The position numbers and the translations under genes are program-made. From Pseudoduganella violacea (lineage in GTDB: Bacteria; Pseudomonadota; Gammaproteobacteria; Burkholderiales; Burkholderiaceae_D): a stretch of 64,000 bases of DNA. This document shows positions 60,562-64,000 of the stretch, piece by piece. Each line of letters begins with the position of its first letter. The stretch's first letter is position 1. The stretch spans positions 124,001 to 188,000 of the forward strand of contig NZ_JACHXD010000011.1 of the NCBI RefSeq assembly GCF_014191875.1. Reading direction: 5' to 3'. The notes beneath the pieces were generated by a model that had not been told where the DNA came from, ran no database searches, and saw nothing but the letters and a program-made list of their open reading frames with translations.

Positions 60562-61524
60562 TTACTCCAAAGTCCCATCGAGCACGGCCAGGCCGAAGCC
60601 TTCGCGTCCCACCTGGTTGCCCAGATACGCCAGATAGGTTTTGCCATCGAGTTCGAACACATGCGGATAGCTGATCATTTCCTCGTCCCAGCCGCTGTCC
60701 GCGACGTCGATGCCGGCCTTGCTGTCGTCGCGTTCCCAGTGCAGCAGGTCGTGGCTGGACGCGTAGCCGATGCGGTAGCCGAATGCCTTGCCGCGGTAGT
60801 TGCCGCTGTAGCGGTAGCAAAAGAACATATGGTATTTGCCGTTGGCGTAGAACACGTCGGGACTGGCTTGCGCCTCATCTTCTTCCACCCGGCTGGCGAT
60901 CAGGTCGCGGTTCTGCTTGACCCAGTTGAGGCCGTCCTGCGAGCTGGCCATGCGGATCTTGTAGACCGGTTCCGCGCGTCCTGCGACCAGCTTCCATTTG
61001 CGCCCGGCGATATACCAGAGATACCAGGTGCCGTTAAAACGGCGTACCTTGGGACCGCTTAACACGAAAGGTTCTTCCGGCGAGTAGGGCAGGACCGGCC
61101 CCTTGCCGGCCTTGCGGAAGCTGACGCCGCCGTCCTCGCTGACGGCCATGCCGATGCCGACGTTGAACGGCACCGACTCGCAGCGGGTCCAGCCGGCGTA
61201 ATAGGCGCGCACCTGGTCGCCGTCGCGGATCACGGACACCGGATAGGTGCCGAACTCATCGAACTCGCCCAGTCCGCCCAGCGGCAGGATGGGTTCGGCG
61301 CTGACCGCGCGCACCTGGAACAGGTTCTTCCGGTCCAGATCGACAAAGGCGGAGTAGCTGACGTACTGGCCCTGGGCATCGGCCGGCGGGCGGCAGGAGA
61401 AATACACGCGGACGAAATCGTCGAAGACCAGCGTCGCCGGCGCCTGGGCAAACTCCTTCAACCACGGGCGTCCACTGACTTCCTGCGGCGTAAAGGCCCG
61501 GCCAAGCTTGTTCCATTTGAACAT
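60562..61524 (-). CDS. Five-bladed beta-propeller glycosidase-like protein, copy 2
   Basis: A 320-residue paralogue of the preceding gene, sharing order and motifs: LVFDDFVRVYFSCRPPADAQ, GIGMAVSEDGGVSFRKAGKG, WYLWYIAGRKWKL, ASSQDGLNWVKQ, YHMFFCYRYSGNYRGKAFGY and YPHVFELDGKTYLAYLGNQV. Same length but clearly diverged, so an old tandem duplication. Gap of 3 bp to copy 1 and 2 bp to the WbqC gene show tight operon packing. Substrate unknown. Confidence 0.75.
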   Translation of the reverse strand: MFKWNKLGRAFTPQEVSGRPWLKEFAQAPATLVFDDFVRVYFSCRPPADAQGQYVSYSAFVDLDRKNLFQVRAVSAEPILPLGGLGEFDEFGTYPVSVIRDGDQVRAYYAGWTRCESVPFNVGIGMAVSEDGGVSFRKAGKGPVLPYSPEEPFVLSGPKVRRFNGTWYLWYIAGRKWKLVAGRAEPVYKIRMASSQDGLNWVKQNRDLIASRVEEDEAQASPDVFYANGKYHMFFCYRYSGNYRGKAFGYRIGYASSHDLLHWERDDSKAGIDVADSGWDEEMISYPHVFELDGKTYLAYLGNQVGREGFGLAVLDGTLE

Positions 61525-61526
61525 AT

Positions 61527-62225
61527 TCAGATCAATTCATAGTGGGTCATGACACGTTCGCGCACCGTGCCGACGGGATTGAACATCATGACGTCGGCAA
61601 TCGAAAGCCATGGCACGAAGGGCGCGCCGAACTGCGGGTAGTCGAAAGGGAGCGAACGGAGGAACTGCAGCTGCAGGCCGCGCGCCGCAAATTGATCGCG
61701 CGAATACAGCTCGGTACCGCCGATGGCGTTGATATAGGTGCTGGCGCCGACAGCCTGGCAGATGGCCAGCACCTTGTCCTGCCCCTTCAGCGCATGGTCT
61801 ATCGGCACGGTGGAAGAGAGCCGGATCGGCGTGCCGATGTCCAGATGCGCGCAGGTTTTCAGCAAGGCTTGGTGCAGGAAAGCGAACAGATTCTCCTCCG
61901 GGGCGCCGGCGATGCTGTCGAGCAGGCGGGCGGTGGACGCGAAATGCGGGGCATGGCGGTAGGCCCCCTTCATCTGCGCCAGCCATTTATGGCGGGCGGG
62001 CGGCGCGACCAAGGTGCGCTCGCACACATCGAGGCTGTCGGAAGCGGCCGCCAGCGGCAGGGAAAACAGGGTGTCCGAACCGTTGAGCAGCATGCGGTTC
62101 CGGTTGATCCAGCCTTTTTTGGTGTATTTGATGTTGTCGTAGATAACAAACAAATCCACCGCCCCGATCAGCTGGAAATAACCGATATAGGGCAGAAAGT
62201 AGGGCTGCATCAGGGCCACCCTCAT
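61527..62225 (-). CDS. WbqC family protein
   Basis: A 232-residue cytosolic protein; start chosen at MRVALMQPYFLPYIGYFQLI because the WbqC signature QPYxxPYxGYFxLI begins there, and the upstream extension has no family similarity. Also seen: YDNIKYTKKGWINRNRMLLN, and LPFDYPQFGAPFVPWLSIAD near the end. WbqC proteins occur in O-antigen and flagellin glycan loci with amino-sugar genes and are thought to take part in acyl transfer; the exact reaction is not settled. First gene of the glycan operon; a TACAAT hexamer at 62297-62302 (minus strand) may be its -10. Confidence 0.9.
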   Translation of the reverse strand: MRVALMQPYFLPYIGYFQLIGAVDLFVIYDNIKYTKKGWINRNRMLLNGSDTLFSLPLAAASDSLDVCERTLVAPPARHKWLAQMKGAYRHAPHFASTARLLDSIAGAPEENLFAFLHQALLKTCAHLDIGTPIRLSSTVPIDHALKGQDKVLAICQAVGASTYINAIGGTELYSRDQFAARGLQLQFLRSLPFDYPQFGAPFVPWLSIADVMMFNPVGTVRERVMTHYELI

Positions 62226-62378
62226 GGCTGCGCTCCCGCGCGCGGCAACGGACAGGTGGCGGGCTGTAAGGGCCTGAAAATAGGGGTCATTTATCCATTG
62301 TAACTGCTCCCTCGCCCACGGAGAAACTTTCCGCAAAGAATTTTTTCACATTCTTTCAGCCGGCTGGCCCGCATACGC

Positions 62379-62405
62379 AAAAAGCGCAGAATTTCTGCGC
62401 TTTTT
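62379..62405. terminator. Rho-independent terminator after ETF-QO
   Basis: AAAAAGCGCAGAA and TTTCTGCGCTTTTT are mirror arms of a perfect stem with T-run and A-run edges, so it can act in both directions. It lies 20 bp after the ETF-QO stop and isolates that gene from the WbqC-led operon. Confidence 0.9.
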
Positions 62406-62425
62406 GGTCTGGCTTACAGCTTGGC

Positions 62426-64000
62426 TTACATATTCGGATAATTCGGTCCGCCGCCGCCTTCCGGCGTGATCCAGACGATGTTCTGGGTCGGGTCCTTGAT
62501 ATCGCAGGTCTTACAGTGCACGCAGTTCTGCGCGTTGATCTGCAGGCGGTCCTGGCCCTCGTCCGTTTTCATGAACTCGTACACGCCGGCCGGGCAGTAG
62601 CGCTGTTCGGGGCCGGCATACTTGGCCAGGTTGACATCGACCGGGATGCTGGCGTTCTTCAGCGTCAGGTGGATGGGCTGGTCTTCGGCGTGGTTGGTGT
62701 TCGAGATGAACACCGAGGACAGGCGGTCGAAGGTCAGCTTGCCGTCCGGTTTCGGATAGACGATGGGCTGGTAATTGGCGGCCGGCTTCAGGCACTCATG
62801 GTCGGCGTGGCTGTGGTGCAGGGTCCACGGCGCCTTGCCGCGGAAGACCAGTTGGTCGACGGCGGTCATGATGGAGCCGAAATACAGGCCCTTGTTCAGG
62901 TACTGCTTGACGTTGCGCGCCACGTGCAGCTCTTCGTGCAACCAGGATTTTTCGAACGCTGCCGGGTACGCGGCCAGCTCGTCGTGCTGGCGGCTTTCGC
63001 CCAGCGCGGCGGCCACGGCTTCGGCGGCCAGCATGCCCGATTTGATCGCGGCGTGGCTGCCCTTGATGCGGCTCATATTCAGGAAGCCGGCGTCGCAGCC
63101 GAGCAGGGCGCCGCCCGGGAAGACCAGCTTCGGCAGCGATTGCAGGCCGCCGGCCGTGATCGCGCGCGCGCCGTAGGAAATGCGCTTGCCGCCTTCGAAG
63201 AAGCCGCGGATGGCCGGGTGCGTCTTATAGCGCTGGAATTCCTCGTAAGGCGAGAGGTAGGGGTTCTCGTAATTCAGGCCGACCACATAACCCACCATTA
63301 CCTGGTTGTTTTCCAGGTGGTAGAGGAAGGAGCCGCCATAGGTCTTGGTGTCGAGCGGCCAGCCGGTGGTGTGGATCACGAGGCCAGGCTGGTGCTTGGC
63401 CGGATCGATTTCCCACAGTTCCTTGATGCCGATGCCGTAAGCCTGCGGGTCTTTGCCCTTGTTCAGATCGTACTTGGCCATCAGCTGCTTGCCCAGATGG
63501 CCGCGCGCGCCTTCGGCGAAGAGGGTGTATTTGCCGTGCAGTTCCATGCCCAGCTGGAATTCGGGACCGGCTTCGCCATCGCGCTTGACGCCCATATTGC
63601 CGGTGGCGATGCCTTTGACCGAGCCGTCCTCGTTGTACAGCACTTCGGCCGCGGCGAAGCCGGGGAAGATTTCCACGCCCAGCGCTTCGGCTTGCTGGCC
63701 CAGCCAGCGCACCACATTGCCCAGCGAAATCACATAATTACCATGGTTCTCGAAGCAGGCCGGCAGCAGGAAGTTCGGCGTCTTGTAGGCCTTGTTCTCG
63801 GTCAGGAAGAGCACGCGGTCTTCCGTCACTTCCGTGTTCAGCGGGGCGCCCAGTTCCTTCCAGTTGGGAATGAGTTCAGTCAGCGCTTTCGGGTCCATCA
63901 CCGCGCCGGACAGGATGTGGGCGCCGAGCTCACCGCCTTTTTCCAGCACCACGACCGAGATCTCCTGACCCTTCTCCTGTGCCAGTTGCTTGATGCGGAT
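62426..64000 (-). CDS. etfQO: Electron transfer flavoprotein-ubiquinone oxidoreductase (5' end cut)
   Basis: C-terminal 524 residues of the membrane-bound dehydrogenase that passes electrons from ETF to ubiquinone in fatty- and amino-acid oxidation. The frame is open at 64000, so the N-terminal FAD dinucleotide motif is missing. Seen: VVVLEKGGELGAHILSGAVM, PGGALLGCDAGFLNMSRIKG, the motif GSHAAIKSGMLAAEAVA and a C-terminal iron-sulfur site with NAQNCVHCKTCDIKDP plus the upstream RYCPAGVYE. The length agrees with ~550-residue bacterial enzymes. Transcribed towards the terminator at 62379. Confidence 0.96.
   Translation of the reverse strand: MRIKQLAQEKGQEISVVVLEKGGELGAHILSGAVMDPKALTELIPNWKELGAPLNTEVTEDRVLFLTENKAYKTPNFLLPACFENHGNYVISLGNVVRWLGQQAEALGVEIFPGFAAAEVLYNEDGSVKGIATGNMGVKRDGEAGPEFQLGMELHGKYTLFAEGARGHLGKQLMAKYDLNKGKDPQAYGIGIKELWEIDPAKHQPGLVIHTTGWPLDTKTYGGSFLYHLENNQVMVGYVVGLNYENPYLSPYEEFQRYKTHPAIRGFFEGGKRISYGARAITAGGLQSLPKLVFPGGALLGCDAGFLNMSRIKGSHAAIKSGMLAAEAVAAALGESRQHDELAAYPAAFEKSWLHEELHVARNVKQYLNKGLYFGSIMTAVDQLVFRGKAPWTLHHSHADHECLKPAANYQPIVYPKPDGKLTFDRLSSVFISNTNHAEDQPIHLTLKNASIPVDVNLAKYAGPEQRYCPAGVYEFMKTDEGQDRLQINAQNCVHCKTCDIKDPTQNIVWITPEGGGGPNYPNM

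Noticed and set aside
1..64000. CRISPR arrays, tRNA/rRNA genes, insertion sequences, prophage genes
   Set aside because: I scanned for regular direct repeats, tRNA-like cloverleaf ends, and transposase/integrase motifs in the translated frames and saw none. A covariance-model search would be needed to exclude small RNAs.

Overview
The window is GC-rich, gene-dense DNA from a betaproteobacterium, most likely an Oxalobacteraceae member (Massilia / Duganella / Janthinobacterium group). This placement rests on gene content and protein flavour: a DUF3460 protein, a secreted RHS protein, a Burkholderiales-style electron-transfer flavoprotein dehydrogenase, and multidomain c-di-GMP proteins. No rRNA, tRNA, CRISPR array, transposase or integrase was recognised. 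Both ends cut through genes (recD on the left, ETF-ubiquinone oxidoreductase on the right).

Left part (1-19.6 kb): the recD 3' end and a convergent D,D-endopeptidase. Next comes a polymorphic-toxin-like locus: a tiny secreted YD-repeat protein, a 2043-residue secreted RHS protein with a Cys-less transglutaminase-like domain and a GIY-YIG-like C-terminus, and a leucine-rich-repeat protein placed where an immunity gene would sit. After that are mixed single genes: sulfate-binding protein, GNAT, a LuxR regulator with a degenerate receiver, a class II amidotransferase, a degenerate EAL protein, a Tat-exported YcbK-type peptidase, an amino-acid ABC transporter without its ATPase, and an intact PAS-PAS-GGDEF-EAL protein.

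Middle (19.6-52.9 kb): one contiguous flagellar locus. Its gene order matches lateral / Flag-2 type secondary systems: flgBCDEFGHIJKL-lafW; a divergent flgA; fliD-fliS-fliT-fliK-fliL-fliA-motA-motB (the lafBCDEFSTU order) continuing into flgM-flgN and a muramidase; fliEFGHIJ; and a divergent fliMNPQR-flhBA. Rod, hook, filament, export gate, switch, stator, sigma-28 and anti-sigma genes are all present. No chemotaxis genes, flhF/flhG, fliO or sigma-54 activator (lafK) are present. FlgJ is split into two genes, FliM lacks the CheY-binding peptide, and FlhB has NPEH instead of NPTH. A flagellin gene and an unusual Flg_hook-like gene lie at the far end.

Right part (53-62.2 kb): upstream of the flagellin, and on the same strand, is a tight run of eight genes: WbqC, two tandem beta-propeller proteins, GNAT, methyltransferase, TPR/GT41 O-GlcNAc-transferase-like protein, DegT aminotransferase and a second methyltransferase. 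I infer a flagellin O-glycosylation island that builds an amino sugar, acylates and methylates it, and transfers it with the GT41 enzyme. A strong terminator separates this island from ETF-QO at the right edge.
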